Positions 26,933 to 37,158 are shown, counted from the first letter of the stretch. The stretch: 64,000 nucleotides of DNA from Cyanobium sp. PCC 7001 (GCF_000155635.1 NZ_DS990556.1:2768413-2832412); one strand, 5' to 3'. Numbers and translations: made by a program. The notes: generated by a model from the letters alone, not told the origin.

Positions 26933-27499
26933 ATGCTGGTTCTCGCTTCCGCCTCCCCGGCACGCCGGCGCCTGCTGGAGCAGGCGGGCATTCCCCATCG
27001 CGTTCAGGTGAGCGGTGTGGATGAGGAGGCCATCCACCAGCCCGATCCGCGCCAGCTGGTGCAGCAGCTGGCGCAGGCGAAAGCCCAGGCCGTATGGGCG
27101 GCCGCCGACGAGGCGGCTCAGCCGGTGGCATCACCGGTGCTCGGCTGCGACTCGGTGCTGGTGTTCGGGGGGGAGACCTTCGGCAAGCCGCGGGACGCCG
27201 CCGAGGCCACGGCGCGCTGGCGCCGCATGGCCGGAGGCTGGGGGGAGCTCCACACCGGCCACTGTCTGCTCCGCCCGGGTGGCAACACTCTGCTGGAGGT
27301 GGTCACCACCCGGGTGGTGTTTGCCCCGGTGGGGGAGGCGGCCATCGCCGCCTATGTGGCCAGCGGGGAACCCTTGCGCTGCGCGGGTGGCTTCGCCCTC
27401 GAGGGTCGCGGGGGGATGCTGATCGAGCGGCTGGAAGGCTGTTTCAGCAACGTGATCGGCCTCAGCCTGCCGCTGCTGCGCCGCTGGCTGCTCGACTGA
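26933..27499 (+). CDS. maf: Maf family nucleotide pyrophosphatase
   Basis: Maf proteins hydrolyse non-canonical or modified nucleoside triphosphates to monophosphates. The 188-residue product begins [20 protein letters not shown], the family signature, followed by [17 protein letters not shown], where the catalytic Asp sits, and [14 protein letters not shown] and the C-terminal [28 protein letters not shown]. Most relatives read DGAGAFQIEG rather than [11 protein letters not shown], a modest variation. Start is ATG 26933, 30 bases from the divergent gene. Subfamily substrate (UTP/TTP or CTP) is not decided. Confidence 0.93.
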   Translation: MLVLASASPARRRLLEQAGIPHRVQVSGVDEEAIHQPDPRQLVQQLAQAKAQAVWAAADEAAQPVASPVLGCDSVLVFGGETFGKPRDAAEATARWRRMAGGWGELHTGHCLLRPGGNTLLEVVTTRVVFAPVGEAAIAAYVASGEPLRCAGGFALEGRGGMLIERLEGCFSNVIGLSLPLLRRWLLD

Positions 27500-27506
27500 G
27501 CGGCCC

Positions 27507-28265
27507 TCAGCGATCGCTGAACAGCTCCCCGATGCCGTCGCTGGCGTTGCGAGCCCGCTGCAGCCCCTGGTTCTCCCGCGTGGCCACCAGCGTGAGCGTG
27601 CGCCAGCGGAACACACCGGTGTAGCCGTGGTCGATGAAGGTCACGGCCGAGGTGCCGGTGGCATCGGTCACCTCCAGGCGACCGCTGCGGTCGGTGAAAT
27701 TGAAGCGGCGTCCATCCGGCTGGGTCACCACGTAGCGGGTCACGCCATTGCGGCGCTCCACCAGCCGCAGCGCGCAGTCGCCGTTGTGCAGCACGGTGGT
27801 GCCATCCACCAGGCTGCAACGCCCCTGGTAGGAGGTCACGTCCCGGTCAGGGCGTGACACCTTGGCGAACAGATCGCGGGTCATGGTCTGCTCCGGGCGT
27901 CGGCGGCCGCCGTTGTCGCTCCAGCAGGTTTCCTCCCTGAGATCGCAGCGGGTGCCGTTGCTGAGGCTGAACTCCTGGGAGGGCCTGCGGCCGATCAGGT
28001 CGACCCACAGCCGCCGCTCGGCCTGGGGCCCGAAGTAGCGGCGGGTGTCCTGCAGCGAAACGCCGTCGCGGGTGTAGCAGCTCTGGGCCGCCGCATCACA
28101 GATCACGCCGTCGCTCGGGCTGGACACGCCTCTGGGGAGGGCATCGGCCGGGGCAGCCGTGCAGAGCAGGCCGGCGATGGCGGCCGCCCCGGCCGCCAGG
28201 GCGGTGAGGCTCCGTTCGCGCAGCTCCGGCAGCAGCTGGCGAATCGTTGGAGTGGGGGTGGTCAT
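27507..28265 (-). CDS. Secreted YcgJ-like protein
   Basis: The 252-residue product has a signal peptide (LTALAAGAAAIAGLLCTAAPADA, about residues 20-42). The next 100 residues resemble the enterobacterial YcgJ family: GVICDAAAQSCYTRDGVSL, RRYFGPQAERRL, FSLSNGTRCDLREETCWSD and a TRDLF ending. Paired cysteines suggest disulfides in the periplasm. The C-terminal 100 residues (GRCSLVDGTTVLHNGDCALR; TRYVVTQPDGRRFNFTDRSG) form a second small beta-rich module with two further cysteines. ATG 28265 gives a standard signal peptide. Function is unknown. A 14-bp palindrome lies about 30 bases upstream of the start. Confidence 0.7.
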   Translation of the reverse strand: MTTPTPTIRQLLPELRERSLTALAAGAAAIAGLLCTAAPADALPRGVSSPSDGVICDAAAQSCYTRDGVSLQDTRRYFGPQAERRLWVDLIGRRPSQEFSLSNGTRCDLREETCWSDNGGRRRPEQTMTRDLFAKVSRPDRDVTSYQGRCSLVDGTTVLHNGDCALRLVERRNGVTRYVVTQPDGRRFNFTDRSGRLEVTDATGTSAVTFIDHGYTGVFRWRTLTLVATRENQGLQRARNASDGIGELFSDR

Positions 28266-28294
28266 GGTGGACAGGTGTGTGGGAGTGGCGACCG

Positions 28295-28308
28295 GCAGGA
28301 CGTCCTGC
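28295..28308. promoter_or_regulatory. 14-bp perfect palindrome upstream of the YcgJ-like gene
   Basis: GCAGGACGTCCTGC is a perfect dyad 30 bases upstream of the start codon of the gene reading leftward. Position and symmetry are compatible with a regulator site, but no regulator is known. Confidence 0.35.
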
Positions 28309-28364
28309 GGCGCGCCCACGACGCTATGGAGCCTGTCTGTCCCAGCCATGACCGGCAGCCCGCG

Positions 28365-28383
28365 AGATCTGACCAGATCTGAC
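28365..28383. repeat. Direct repeat AGATCTGAC, two copies at 10-base spacing
   Basis: Two copies of AGATCTGAC are spaced one helical turn apart, about 100 bases upstream of the YcgJ-like gene and downstream of the psbC terminator. They may be an activator site. Confidence 0.35.
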
Positions 28384-28446
28384 AGGCCCGCCCCAGCAAC
28401 CTGGCAGGTCCTGAAGCCTTGGGGCCTTAGCCGTGGGGTCGAAGCC

Positions 28447-28477
28447 AAAAAAAGACCCCCGCCGGAAGGCGGAGGTC
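28447..28477 (-). terminator. Strong intrinsic terminator of psbDC
   Basis: On the minus strand a GC-rich stem (GACCTCCGCC / GGCGGGGGTC, loop TTCC) is followed by seven U residues. It lies 41 bases after the psbC stop and ends the psbD-psbC transcript. Confidence 0.92.
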
Positions 28478-28517
28478 CAGGGAAGGGATTCCGATGGGGA
28501 AGAACCCCGATGGGGAC

Positions 28518-29906
28518 TCAGTCGAGGTCCGGCATGGCCAGGGTGGGCTCGGCCTGACGGTCGATCCCCTTCTCGAAACCGGCGGCGGCGGCGCGGGCGC
28601 GGCCGGCGTGCCAGAGGTGTCCCACCAGGAAGAAGAAGGCCAGCACGAACTGCGTGGAGGCCAGCCACTGGCGGATGTTCACGAAGTTCACCGAGTTGGG
28701 CTCGGTGATGATGCCGCCCACCGAGTTCAGGGACGCGTTGGGGGCGTGGGTCATGTACTCCGCCGCGCGGCGCACCTGCCAGGGCTGAATGTCGTTCTGG
28801 AGCTTGTCGAGGCTCAGGCCGTTGGGGCCCCGCAGGGGCTCCAGCCAGGGACCGCGGAAATCCCAGAAGCGCATGGTCTCACCCCCGAAGATGATCTCGC
28901 CGGTGGGGGAGCGCATCAGGTACTTGCCCAGACCGGTGGGACCCATGGCGGAGCCGATGTTGGCGCCGAGACGCTGGTCGCGCACCAGGAAGGTGAAGCT
29001 CTGGGCCTGGGAGGCTTCGGCGTTGGTCGGGCCGTAGAACTCCGAGGGGTAGGCGGTGTTGTTGAACCAGATGTAGGACGAGGCGATGAAGCTCATCAGG
29101 CTGAGCGCGCCGAGGCTGTAGCTCAGGTAGGCCTCACCGTTCCAGATGAAGGCACGGCGCACCCAGCCGAAGGGCTTGGTGATCACGTGCCAGATGCCAC
29201 CGAAGATGCAGATCAGGCCGATCCAGATGTGGCCGCCGATGATGTCTTCCATCGAGTCCACCCCGATGATCCAGCCCTCACCACCGAAGGGAGCGCGGGT
29301 GAGATAGCCGAAGATCACACCGGGGTTGAGGGTGGGGTTGGTGATCAGGCGCACGTCGCCGCCGCCCGGTGCCCAGGTGTCGTAGACACCGCCGAAGAAC
29401 ATGGCCTTGAAGACCAGCAGCAGGGCGCCGACGCCCAGAAGAATCAGGTGATAACCAATGATGTTGGTCATCTGATTCTTGTCGCGCCAGTCCTGGGAGA
29501 AGAAGGAGGAGTAGTTCTCCAGGATCTCAGGACCGCGCAGGGCGTGATACAGACCACCCAGGCCGAGCACGGCCGAGCTGATCAGGTGGAGCACCCCCAC
29601 CACGAAGAAGGGATAGAGATCGGTGACCTCACCGCCAGGACCCACGCCGTAGCCGAGGGTGGCCACGTGGGGCATGCAGATCAGCCCCTGCTCGTACATG
29701 GGCTTGTCGAAGGTGAAGTGGCTCACCTCGAAGAGCATCATGGCGCCGGCCCAGAAGACCATCAGGCCGGCGTGGGCGACGTGGGCGCCGAGCAGGCGAC
29801 CGGAGAGGTTGATCAGGCGGGCGTTGCCGGCCCACCAGGCGTAGCCGGTGGAGTCGAGGTCCTTGCCCCCGACACTCACCAGGCCGGAATTAAAGGGCGT
29901 TTCCAC
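28518..29906 (-). CDS. psbC: Photosystem II CP43 core antenna protein
   Basis: CP43 is the chlorophyll-a-binding inner antenna of photosystem II and supplies ligands to the oxygen-evolving Mn cluster. The 462-residue protein has the six-helix antenna pattern and the large lumenal loop containing [18 protein letters not shown], with the Glu and Arg that contact the Mn cluster. The start is GTG ([16 protein letters not shown]), 17 bases inside the psbD end. This overlap is conserved in cyanobacteria and plastids and makes CP43 translation depend on D2. A strong terminator follows. Confidence 0.99.
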   Translation of the reverse strand: METPFNSGLVSVGGKDLDSTGYAWWAGNARLINLSGRLLGAHVAHAGLMVFWAGAMMLFEVSHFTFDKPMYEQGLICMPHVATLGYGVGPGGEVTDLYPFFVVGVLHLISSAVLGLGGLYHALRGPEILENYSSFFSQDWRDKNQMTNIIGYHLILLGVGALLLVFKAMFFGGVYDTWAPGGGDVRLITNPTLNPGVIFGYLTRAPFGGEGWIIGVDSMEDIIGGHIWIGLICIFGGIWHVITKPFGWVRRAFIWNGEAYLSYSLGALSLMSFIASSYIWFNNTAYPSEFYGPTNAEASQAQSFTFLVRDQRLGANIGSAMGPTGLGKYLMRSPTGEIIFGGETMRFWDFRGPWLEPLRGPNGLSLDKLQNDIQPWQVRRAAEYMTHAPNASLNSVGGIITEPNSVNFVNIRQWLASTQFVLAFFFLVGHLWHAGRARAAAAGFEKGIDRQAEPTLAMPDLD

Positions 29907-30948
29907 GGGGCAGTACCTCTTCAGGGAAGACGAAGTTTTCGTGCGGCTGGTCAGCCGGTGCCATCCAGGCGCGGATGCCTTCATTCAGAAGAATGTTCTT
30001 CGTGTAGAAGGTCTCGAACTCGGGGTCCTCCGCCGCGCGGATCTCCTGCGACACGAAGTCGTAGGCGCGCAGGTTCAGGGCCAGGCCGATGATGCCGATG
30101 CTGCTGGTCCACAGACCCATCACCGGCACGAACAGCATGAAGAAGTGCAGCCAGCGCTTGTTGGAGAAGGCGATCCCGAAGATCTGGCTCCAGAAGCGGT
30201 TGGCGGTGACCATCGAATAGGTCTCCTCCTCCTGGGTGGGCTCGAACGCCTTAAAGGTGTTCGACTGCTCGCCGTCCTCGAACAGGGTGTTCTCCACCGT
30301 GGCGCCGTGGATGGCGCACAGCAGCGCACCGCCCAGGATGCCGGCCACGCCCATCATGTGGAACGGGTTCAGCGTCCAGTTGTGGAAGCCCTGCAGGAAC
30401 AGCAGGAAGCGGAAGATGGCCGCCACGCCGAAGCTGGGCGCGAAGAACCAGCTGCTCTGACCCAGGGGGTACATCAGGAACACGCTGACGAACACCGCGA
30501 TCGGACCGGAGAAGGCGATGGCGTTGTAGGGACGGATGCCCACCAGACGGGCGATCTCGAACTGACGCAGCATGAAGCCGATCAGACCGAAGGCGCCGTG
30601 CAGGGCCACGAACGGCCAGAGGCCACCGAGCTGCACCCAGCGCACGAAGTCACCCTGGGCTTCCGGGCCCCAGAGCAGCAGCAGGCTGTGGCCCATGGCA
30701 TCGGCCGGGGTGCTCACCGCCGCGGTGAGGAAGTTGCAGCCCTCCAGGTAGGAGCTGGCAATGCCGTGGGTGTACCAGGAGGTGGCGAAGGTGGTGCCGG
30801 TCAGCCAGCCGCCCAGCGCCAGGTAGGCGCAGGGGAAGAGCAGCAGGCCGGACCACCCGACAAATACGAAACGGTCGCGCTTGAGCCAGTCATCGAGGAC
30901 GTCGAACCATCCCCGTGCCGCTGGCGCGCGCCCTACAGCGATCGTCAT
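29890..30948 (-). CDS. psbD: Photosystem II D2 reaction-centre protein
   Basis: D2 binds, with D1, the P680 chlorophylls, pheophytin, the QA quinone and non-haem iron. Length is 352 residues as expected. Recognisable are [60 protein letters not shown] (chlorophyll and tyrosine-D region) and [20 protein letters not shown] with iron/quinone ligands, ending [14 protein letters not shown]. The ATG at 30948 is unambiguous. It heads the psbD-psbC operon and is divergent from ycf4, with a hairpin-rich 168-base spacer that must hold both promoters. Confidence 0.99.
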   Translation of the reverse strand: MTIAVGRAPAARGWFDVLDDWLKRDRFVFVGWSGLLLFPCAYLALGGWLTGTTFATSWYTHGIASSYLEGCNFLTAAVSTPADAMGHSLLLLWGPEAQGDFVRWVQLGGLWPFVALHGAFGLIGFMLRQFEIARLVGIRPYNAIAFSGPIAVFVSVFLMYPLGQSSWFFAPSFGVAAIFRFLLFLQGFHNWTLNPFHMMGVAGILGGALLCAIHGATVENTLFEDGEQSNTFKAFEPTQEEETYSMVTANRFWSQIFGIAFSNKRWLHFFMLFVPVMGLWTSSIGIIGLALNLRAYDFVSQEIRAAEDPEFETFYTKNILLNEGIRAWMAPADQPHENFVFPEEVLPRGNAL

Positions 30949-31061
30949 GGAGGAAGCGGGATACCGGGCGATGGTAACAATGTTCCCGGGGATCGCGAGG
31001 CAGGTTGCAACGGGCTGAAATCCCTTGTCGCAACTGGCTTTTAGGTATTTCTTCCAATCCT

Positions 31062-31080
31062 GGCCCCCAGTCGGGGGGCC
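31062..31080. other. Strong hairpin in the psbD-ycf4 divergent spacer
   Basis: GGCCCCC-AGTCG-GGGGGCC forms a 7-bp GC stem. Flanking ATCCTGG (31057-31063) and CCAGGAT (31086-31092) are also complementary and could form an alternative or longer structure. No U run follows, so it is not a terminator; a role in the ycf4 leader or as a protein site is possible. Confidence 0.5.
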
Positions 31081-31116
31081 AAGAGCCAGGATGGGCGCCA
31101 TTCACCCCATTCCTGG

Positions 31117-31689
31117 ATGCCTCCCTCCGACGTGAAGGCCTCTGATGCGCAGGACCAGTCCGCCGTGCTCGAGCAGCCGGTGCTCGGCTCCCGCCGACCC
31201 TCCAATCTGGCCATGGCCGTGGTGGTGAGCCTCGGCGGCGTGGGCTTCCTCCTCACGAGCCTCTCGAGCTACCTGGGGATGGATCTGCTGCCGATCGGCC
31301 ACCCGGCCGAGCTGGTCTATGTGCCCCAGGGGCTGGTGATGGGGCTCTACGGCGTGGCCGCGGTGCTGCTGGCGTCCTACCTGTGGACTGTGATCGGTCT
31401 GGATGTGGGCGCCGGCAGCAACCGCTTCGACCGTGCCGCCGGTTCGGCCAGGATCCGCCGCCGCGGCTTCCGCCAGGTGATCGATGTGGACATTCCTCTG
31501 CGGGAGATCCAGGCGGTGAAGGTGGAGGTCCGGGACGGACTCAACCCGCGCCGGCGACTGGCGCTGAAGCTGCAGGGGCGCCGGGATCTGCCTCTCACCC
31601 GCGTCGGTGAGCCCATGCCCCTGGCCGATCTGGAGAGTTCCGGCGCCCAGCTGGCCCGGTTTCTCGGTGTGCCCCTGGAGGGGGTATGA
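31117..31689 (+). CDS. ycf4: Photosystem I assembly protein Ycf4
   Basis: Ycf4 is a thylakoid membrane protein needed for efficient assembly of photosystem I. The 190-residue product has two membrane segments near the N-terminus ([20 protein letters not shown], about 32-52; [20 protein letters not shown], about 69-90) and a conserved soluble domain containing [21 protein letters not shown] and the C-terminal [18 protein letters not shown]. Start ATG 31117 fits the family. The stop overlaps the cyclophilin start (GTATGA), so the two are coupled. Confidence 0.96.
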   Translation: MPPSDVKASDAQDQSAVLEQPVLGSRRPSNLAMAVVVSLGGVGFLLTSLSSYLGMDLLPIGHPAELVYVPQGLVMGLYGVAAVLLASYLWTVIGLDVGAGSNRFDRAAGSARIRRRGFRQVIDVDIPLREIQAVKVEVRDGLNPRRRLALKLQGRRDLPLTRVGEPMPLADLESSGAQLARFLGVPLEGV

Positions 31690-32426
31690 AGACTCCTGGC
31701 ATCGGCTTCAGGCTGGGACGGCTGGGCCGGCACTGCGCCCTCGGCCTGGTGCTGCTGCTGGCCCCCATCGCCCTGGCGGCCTGCAGTGCGAACCGGGCCA
31801 ACCAGGGAGCCCTCGGTTGCGCCACCGCCGCCACCCCCTGCCTGAACGGCCCGGCCACCGTGTCCCTGCAGACCAGCAAGGGGGCCGTGACGATCCAACT
31901 GGACGGGGAGGCGGCTCCGCTGACGGCGGGAAATTTCGTGGACCTGGTGAAGCGGGGTGCCTATGACGGCACGGTGTTCCACCGGGTGGTGCGTGATCCC
32001 ACCCCCTTCGTGGTGCAGGGCGGCGACCCGACCAGCGCCAATCCGGTGGTGCCGCCCAGCCAGTACGGCACCGGCAGCTACATCGATCCCGACACCGGTG
32101 AAGCGCGGCTGATCCCCCTTGAGGTGAAGCTGCAGGACGAGCCCAGCCCGCGCTACGGCGAGCCCCTCACGGCTCCGGGGGTGACCCGCCAGCTCGCCCT
32201 GGCCCACCAGCGGGGAGCTGTGGCGATGGCCCGCTCCGCCGATCCGAATTCCGCCAGCGCCCAGTTCTATGTGGCGCTGGAGGCCCTGCCGGAACTGGAT
32301 GGTCGCTACGCCGTCTTCGGCCGGGTGAGTGAGGGGATGGAGGTGATCGACACGATCCGCCAGGGGGACAAGATCACCAAGGCGAGCCTGGTGTCCGGCG
32401 GCAAGCTGGTCAAAGGTGGGGTCTGA
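31686..32426 (+). CDS. Cyclophilin-type peptidyl-prolyl isomerase, predicted lipoprotein
   Basis: The 246-residue protein has a basic, hydrophobic N-terminus ending in a lipobox (PIALAAC, Cys at about residue 33), so it is probably anchored to the outer face of the plasma or thylakoid membrane. The cyclophilin domain follows: [40 protein letters not shown] and [20 protein letters not shown]. The catalytic FHRV Phe-His-Arg region is intact. An insertion around [20 protein letters not shown] is typical of cyanobacterial members. It overlaps ycf4 by four bases. Confidence 0.9.
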   Translation: MKTPGIGFRLGRLGRHCALGLVLLLAPIALAACSANRANQGALGCATAATPCLNGPATVSLQTSKGAVTIQLDGEAAPLTAGNFVDLVKRGAYDGTVFHRVVRDPTPFVVQGGDPTSANPVVPPSQYGTGSYIDPDTGEARLIPLEVKLQDEPSPRYGEPLTAPGVTRQLALAHQRGAVAMARSADPNSASAQFYVALEALPELDGRYAVFGRVSEGMEVIDTIRQGDKITKASLVSGGKLVKGGV

Positions 32427-32482
32427 ACCGGAGCGGTTCGCAGGTGTCGGCTCGAAGGCGTCGGCTGAATGGCGGCGACGGC

Positions 32483-33013
32483 TCAGGCCGGCACCCGCTT
32501 GTTGGAGGCGGTGACCCGCAGGAAGGCGGTGTTCACGCCTGAAGCCCTCTCCAGCGCCACCTTGCCGGTGCGGGCGATCTCAAGGATGCCGAACGGTTCC
32601 ATCACCTGTTCCAGGGCCACCAGTTTGCCCGGATCGCCAACCACCTCCAGGGTGAGGGCGTCATCGGCCACATCCACCACGTTGGCCCGGAACACCTGCA
32701 CCAGATCGAGGATGGCGCTGCGCTGCTCGGCCGGTGCGGCCACCTTGAGCAGCATCAGCTCCCGTTCCACCGAGGGGAGCCTGGAGAGATCGATCACCCC
32801 GAGCACGTTGATCAGCTTGTCCAGCTGCTTGGTCATCTGGGCGAGGGTGCGATCGTCCCCCTCCACCACCATGGTGAGGCGGGACATGCCTTCCCGTTCG
32901 GCCGGACCCACCGCCAGGCTCTCGATGTTGAAGCCCCGGCGGGCGAACAGGCCGGAGATGCGGCTGAGGGCGCCCGATTCGTCTTCCACCAGCACCGACA
33001 GGGTGTGCTTCAT
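32483..33013 (-). CDS. ilvH: Acetolactate synthase small (regulatory) subunit
   Basis: IlvH/IlvN regulates acetohydroxyacid synthase, which starts branched-chain amino acid synthesis, through an ACT domain that binds valine. The 176 residues are typical, with [40 protein letters not shown] and the second half [20 protein letters not shown]; the ending [14 protein letters not shown] is shorter than in some species. The ATG overlaps the hydrolase stop by four bases (ATGA), suggesting coupled expression. The catalytic IlvB subunit is not in the window. Confidence 0.95.
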   Translation of the reverse strand: MKHTLSVLVEDESGALSRISGLFARRGFNIESLAVGPAEREGMSRLTMVVEGDDRTLAQMTKQLDKLINVLGVIDLSRLPSVERELMLLKVAAPAEQRSAILDLVQVFRANVVDVADDALTLEVVGDPGKLVALEQVMEPFGILEIARTGKVALERASGVNTAFLRVTASNKRVPA

Positions 33014-34038
33014 GGCTTGGGGAGCGGGCCAGGCTGATCCGCCCAAACTACCGCTCGGCCCTCGGCCCTCACCTCCGGTGTGGCCGCGAGCCAGCGGAGC
33101 AGGGCGGCATTGAAGTGTTCGGGAACTTCGTCGTGGGGGCAGTGGCCGCAGTGCTCCAGATCCACCACCGGCAGGTCCGGACGCAGCCGCTGGATCTGCT
33201 CGGCCACCTGGATGGGCACCAGCTGGTCCCCCTGGCCCCAGATCAGCAGCAGGGGCCGCTGCAGCCGCTGCAGCAGGGTGGGGGCCGTGGCGGCGTGGGG
33301 CCGCAGGGCCATGGCGATGCTCATGGCCCGCAGGGAGCGCACCGCCCCGGGCCGGCGGGCCGGCCGGGCGATCAGCCGGTGCAGCTCCTGGTCGCCGATC
33401 ACCGGGCGGGCGTAGGCCGACTGGATGCCCAGGGCCAGCAGGGGGGAGTGGGCCAGGAGCGGCACCAGCAGTTCCAGCGGCAGCAGGCGGCAGAGCACGA
33501 TCACCCCCCAGCGCTTGAGACGCCGCCGCCACGGGCGTCGCCGCGGCGGCCAGGACCGCGGCCCCAGCAGCAGGGCCGGATCCGGCAGGGGGGCCGCCAC
33601 CACGGCGCCCACCCAGCCCGGGAACAGGGTGGCGCAGGTGAGAGCCACCAGACCCCCCAGTGAGTGCCCCACCAGCACCGCCGGATGGCCCACCACCTCG
33701 GCCAGGAACGCCTGCACCTGGCGGGCCCAGAGCCGGTTGTCGAGCCGGCGGCGGCGGTGCGGCCCCGGCTGGTCGGAGGCTCCGAAACCGATCAGATCCA
33801 GGGCAAACACGTGCCATCCGGCCCCGGCCAGGACCATCGCGTTGCGCCGCCAGTGGCCACTGGCGGCCGCGAAGCCATGCAGCAGCACCACAGTGCCCGC
33901 CGTGGCCGAACCCCCATCCGCCGGTGCCAGATGGCGCCAGTGCACGGCCAGACCCTGCCAGGTCCAGGTGCTGTGCTCACCCCAGTCGATGCCACCATCG
34001 CCGGCCGGGGGCATGCCATGGGAGTCCGCTGGAGGCAT
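33010..34038 (-). CDS. Alpha/beta hydrolase
   Basis: A 342-residue alpha/beta-fold hydrolase. The oxyanion region [17 protein letters not shown], the nucleophile elbow [14 protein letters not shown] (Ser in GHSLG), the acid loop [10 protein letters not shown] and the catalytic His in [16 protein letters not shown] are all visible, so it should be active. A long, basic, Arg/Pro-rich lid ([20 protein letters not shown], about 183-202) is unusual. The substrate is unknown; related cyanobacterial proteins include pheophytinase- and haloalkane-type enzymes. It precedes ilvH in the same unit. Confidence 0.85.
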   Translation of the reverse strand: MPPADSHGMPPAGDGGIDWGEHSTWTWQGLAVHWRHLAPADGGSATAGTVVLLHGFAAASGHWRRNAMVLAGAGWHVFALDLIGFGASDQPGPHRRRRLDNRLWARQVQAFLAEVVGHPAVLVGHSLGGLVALTCATLFPGWVGAVVAAPLPDPALLLGPRSWPPRRRPWRRRLKRWGVIVLCRLLPLELLVPLLAHSPLLALGIQSAYARPVIGDQELHRLIARPARRPGAVRSLRAMSIAMALRPHAATAPTLLQRLQRPLLLIWGQGDQLVPIQVAEQIQRLRPDLPVVDLEHCGHCPHDEVPEHFNAALLRWLAATPEVRAEGRAVVWADQPGPLPKP

Positions 34039-34131
34039 CGGGAGCGGTGAAGGGGCCGGAGCGCGATCGGCCAGGTGCGTTCAGGTCGGAGCACCCTGAT
34101 TACGTTGACCGTAACGGGTCTGGATCCACGG

Positions 34132-37100
34132 ATGAGAAAGCGCCGGAAACTGCGGCTGAGTGTCGGCCTCTCTGGCCTGCTGCTCACGGTGGTGCTGGCC
34201 ACTGGCATCACCGTGGCGCTTCGGGCCTACGGGCGGGCCCGCACGATCGTGGTGGAGGCGAACCGCGATCTGATGGAGGTGCTGCTCGACAGGGAGGTGG
34301 AGCAGGCCCAGCAGCAGCTCCGCTTCGACCTGGTCGAGACCTACCTGGACCGGCTGGCCAATGCGCCCATCCTGGCCAGCAGCTCCAGGCTCCCTCTGAG
34401 CGCCGACGAGATCCGCCGAGCCGCCAGGATGATCGCGGTGGCGCTCGCGGCCACTCCCAGCGTGGAGTCCTACGCCGTGGCGAACACCCATGGCGAGCGG
34501 CTGTTGATGCGCCGGCTCTTCACGGACGCCGATCGCCAGCGCTTCAACGCCACACCCGAGACGGCCTTCGTCCTGCAGACCACGGCCCGTCCCGAGGCCG
34601 GCTCAGGGCCGATCGCCAGGCGGATCCTTCTGGATCGCCAGCTGCGGCAGATCCGCTCCGAGACCGACCCCGCCAGTGCCTCCTACGACCCGCGCCAGCG
34701 GGGCTGGTTCCGGGAGGCCCTCGGGTCCCCCAAGCCCATCGCCACCGGGGTCTACCGCTACGCCAGCACCGGCGAGCCCGGCTTCTCCATCGCCCAGCGC
34801 AGTGCCGATGGCCGCTTCGTGGCGGCGGCGGACATCCCCCTCTCCCGGACCCAGGGGTTGCTGGAGGACGTGCGCACCGCCCTCGATTCCTACGACGATG
34901 TGGAGGTGGCCCTGGTGTCGGCCCGGGGCGTGGTGGTGGGTCACGCCGGACTGCCCGGATCAGCGGTTCCGGCGTCTGACCAGACCCTCACCCTGGATCA
35001 GCTCCGCACGCCGGTGATGCAGGCCCTGGCCCGCCGGTTCGGGGACCTGAGCGGCAGCGCGGAGCGTTCCGCCCGGCTGCAGGCCACACAGCTGGCGGCG
35101 GGGGGGCGTGCGTGGGAGGTGGGCCTGGCTCCCGGGCCCGTGCTGGCCCAGAGCGGCAAGCGCACCTTCCTGCTGCTGGCCATTCCGCAGGACGAACTGC
35201 TGGCCGATGCGAAGGCGCTGCGCCGCGAGTCCATCCTCTCGGCGCTCGGGGTGCTGGTGGTGGCCGTGCCGCTGGTGCTGCTGATCGCCCGGTGGGTGAG
35301 CCGCTCGCTGCGGGCCCTGGCCGCGGAGGCGGATGCGGTGCGGAGCTTCGATTTCTCCGGCCCCCGCACCGTGTGGCCCGTGGTGCGGGAAGTGGATCAG
35401 CTGGCCGGGGCCATGGAGGCGATGAAGGGCACGATCCGGCGCTTCCTCTCGGTGAGTTCGGCCATCGCCGCCGAGCCGAATCTCGACCGGCTGATGGACA
35501 CGATCCTGGCGGAGTCGATCACCAACAGCGGTGCCCTCGGCAGTGCTCTCTTCCTGGCGGAGGAGCCGACCGGCCAGGCGGGTCCGGATCAGGCGGGTTC
35601 AGGCCTGGAGGGGGCGGGGCGGAAGGGCGCCAGCGGGGACTCCGGAGGAGCCCTCAAACTCGCCCTGGCCCGCACCGCCGCGGGCGAAACCCTCAGCCTC
35701 GATCCCGGCACCCTGCCCCTCGATCTCTCCTCCCCCGAGGTGATGCTCGGCACGGCCTCGGCCCAGGGCAGCCCGCTGGAGCGGTTTCTGGTGAAGCACG
35801 CCGGCAAGGGGGATCTGCCCTACGTGGCCGTACCGCTGCTGAGCCGTGACCGGGATCCCCTGGGTCTGCTGCTGCTCTGGTTCGACCGCAGTCCCGACCC
35901 CGCCCGGGTGGCCTTCATCGAGGCCTTTTCCAGCAATGCGGCCGTGACCCTGGAAACCCGCCGTCTGATCGGGGCCCAGAAACGGCTGTTCGAGGCCTTC
36001 ATCGAGCTGATCGCCGGCTCCATCGATGCCAAGAGTCCCTACACCGGCGGCCACTGCAAGCGCGTGCCGGAACTGACCCGGATGCTCGCCGAAGCCGCCT
36101 GTGCGGCCTCCGATGGACCCTTCGCCGCGTTCGACCTCTCCGAGGAGCGCTGGGAGGCGGTGCATGTCGCCGCGTGGCTGCATGACTGCGGCAAGGTGAT
36201 CACCCCCGAATACGTGGTGGACAAGGCCACCAAGCTGGAAACCCTGTACGACCGCATCCACGAGGTGCGCACCCGCTTCGAGGTGCTCAAGCGCGACGTG
36301 TGGATCCGCTATCACGAGGCGTGCCGTCACCTCGCTCCGGAGCAGGAGGACACGGCCCTGGCCGCCGAGCGGGACGACGAACTGGCCCGGCTCGATGACG
36401 ATTTCGCCTTCGTGGCCTCCTGCAACCAGGGCGGCGAGTTCCTCTCCGATGAGGCGATCCAACGGCTGCATCGCATCGCCGACCGCACATGGCTGCGCAC
36501 CCTCGACGATCGCCTCGGGGTGTCCCAGGAGGAGCTGCGCCGCATGGAGCAGCGGCCCGCTCCGCCACTGCCGGTGCTGGAGCCGCTGCTGGCCGACCGC
36601 CCGGACCACCGCATCCCGCGTCCGGAAGCGGAACGGTTGCAACCGGACAACCCCTGGGGCTTCACGCTCCAGCCCCCCGAATGGCTCTACGACCGCGGCG
36701 AGCTCCACAACCTCACGATCCAGAAGGGCACCCTCACTCCGGAGGAGCGCTACAAGATCAACGAGCACATCGTGCACACGATCCGCATGCTCTCGGCGCT
36801 GCCGTTCCCGAAGCACATGCGCGATGTGGCCGAACTGGCCGGCGGCCACCACGAGACCTTGATCGGCACCGGCTATCCCCGCAGCCTGCGGCGGGAGCAG
36901 ATGAGTGACATCGCCCGGATGATGGCGATCGCGGACATCTTCGAGGCCCTCACGGCCGCCGATCGCCCCTACAAGCCCGCCAAGACCCTGTCGCAGGCGC
37001 TGCGGATCATGGCCTTCATGCGCAACGACCAGCACATCGATCCCGATCTGTTCGAGCTGTTCATCCGCTCCGGTGTGTACCGCCGCTACGCCGAGCAGTA

Positions 37101-37158
37101 TCTGCAGCCGCAGCAGCGCGACGCCGTGGACGAACAGGCCCTGCTCGCCGGTGCCTGA
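34132..37158 (+). CDS. Membrane sensor with Cache, GAF and HD-GYP-type phosphodiesterase domains
   Basis: This 1008-residue protein has TM1 (about residues 11-30), an extracytoplasmic sensor region (about 31-365; Cache-like, with YDPRQRGWFREAL and GVYRYASTGEPGFSIAQ), TM2 (about 368-390) and a HAMP-like linker. A GAF-like region (about 440-620) and a C-terminal HD domain follow. The HD part has GGHCKRVPELTRM (His641), WLHDCGKVITPEYVVDK (His684-Asp685), AGGHHETLIGTGYPRSLRRE (His906-His907, GTGYP) and AIADIFEALTAADRPYK. This fits c-di-GMP hydrolysis, with an insertion between the HD and GYP parts. ATG 34132 (MRKRRKLRLS) is preferred to 34075. trm1 overlaps by 8 bases. Confidence 0.88.
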   Translation: MRKRRKLRLSVGLSGLLLTVVLATGITVALRAYGRARTIVVEANRDLMEVLLDREVEQAQQQLRFDLVETYLDRLANAPILASSSRLPLSADEIRRAARMIAVALAATPSVESYAVANTHGERLLMRRLFTDADRQRFNATPETAFVLQTTARPEAGSGPIARRILLDRQLRQIRSETDPASASYDPRQRGWFREALGSPKPIATGVYRYASTGEPGFSIAQRSADGRFVAAADIPLSRTQGLLEDVRTALDSYDDVEVALVSARGVVVGHAGLPGSAVPASDQTLTLDQLRTPVMQALARRFGDLSGSAERSARLQATQLAAGGRAWEVGLAPGPVLAQSGKRTFLLLAIPQDELLADAKALRRESILSALGVLVVAVPLVLLIARWVSRSLRALAAEADAVRSFDFSGPRTVWPVVREVDQLAGAMEAMKGTIRRFLSVSSAIAAEPNLDRLMDTILAESITNSGALGSALFLAEEPTGQAGPDQAGSGLEGAGRKGASGDSGGALKLALARTAAGETLSLDPGTLPLDLSSPEVMLGTASAQGSPLERFLVKHAGKGDLPYVAVPLLSRDRDPLGLLLLWFDRSPDPARVAFIEAFSSNAAVTLETRRLIGAQKRLFEAFIELIAGSIDAKSPYTGGHCKRVPELTRMLAEAACAASDGPFAAFDLSEERWEAVHVAAWLHDCGKVITPEYVVDKATKLETLYDRIHEVRTRFEVLKRDVWIRYHEACRHLAPEQEDTALAAERDDELARLDDDFAFVASCNQGGEFLSDEAIQRLHRIADRTWLRTLDDRLGVSQEELRRMEQRPAPPLPVLEPLLADRPDHRIPRPEAERLQPDNPWGFTLQPPEWLYDRGELHNLTIQKGTLTPEERYKINEHIVHTIRMLSALPFPKHMRDVAELAGGHHETLIGTGYPRSLRREQMSDIARMMAIADIFEALTAADRPYKPAKTLSQALRIMAFMRNDQHIDPDLFELFIRSGVYRRYAEQYLQPQQRDAVDEQALLAGA

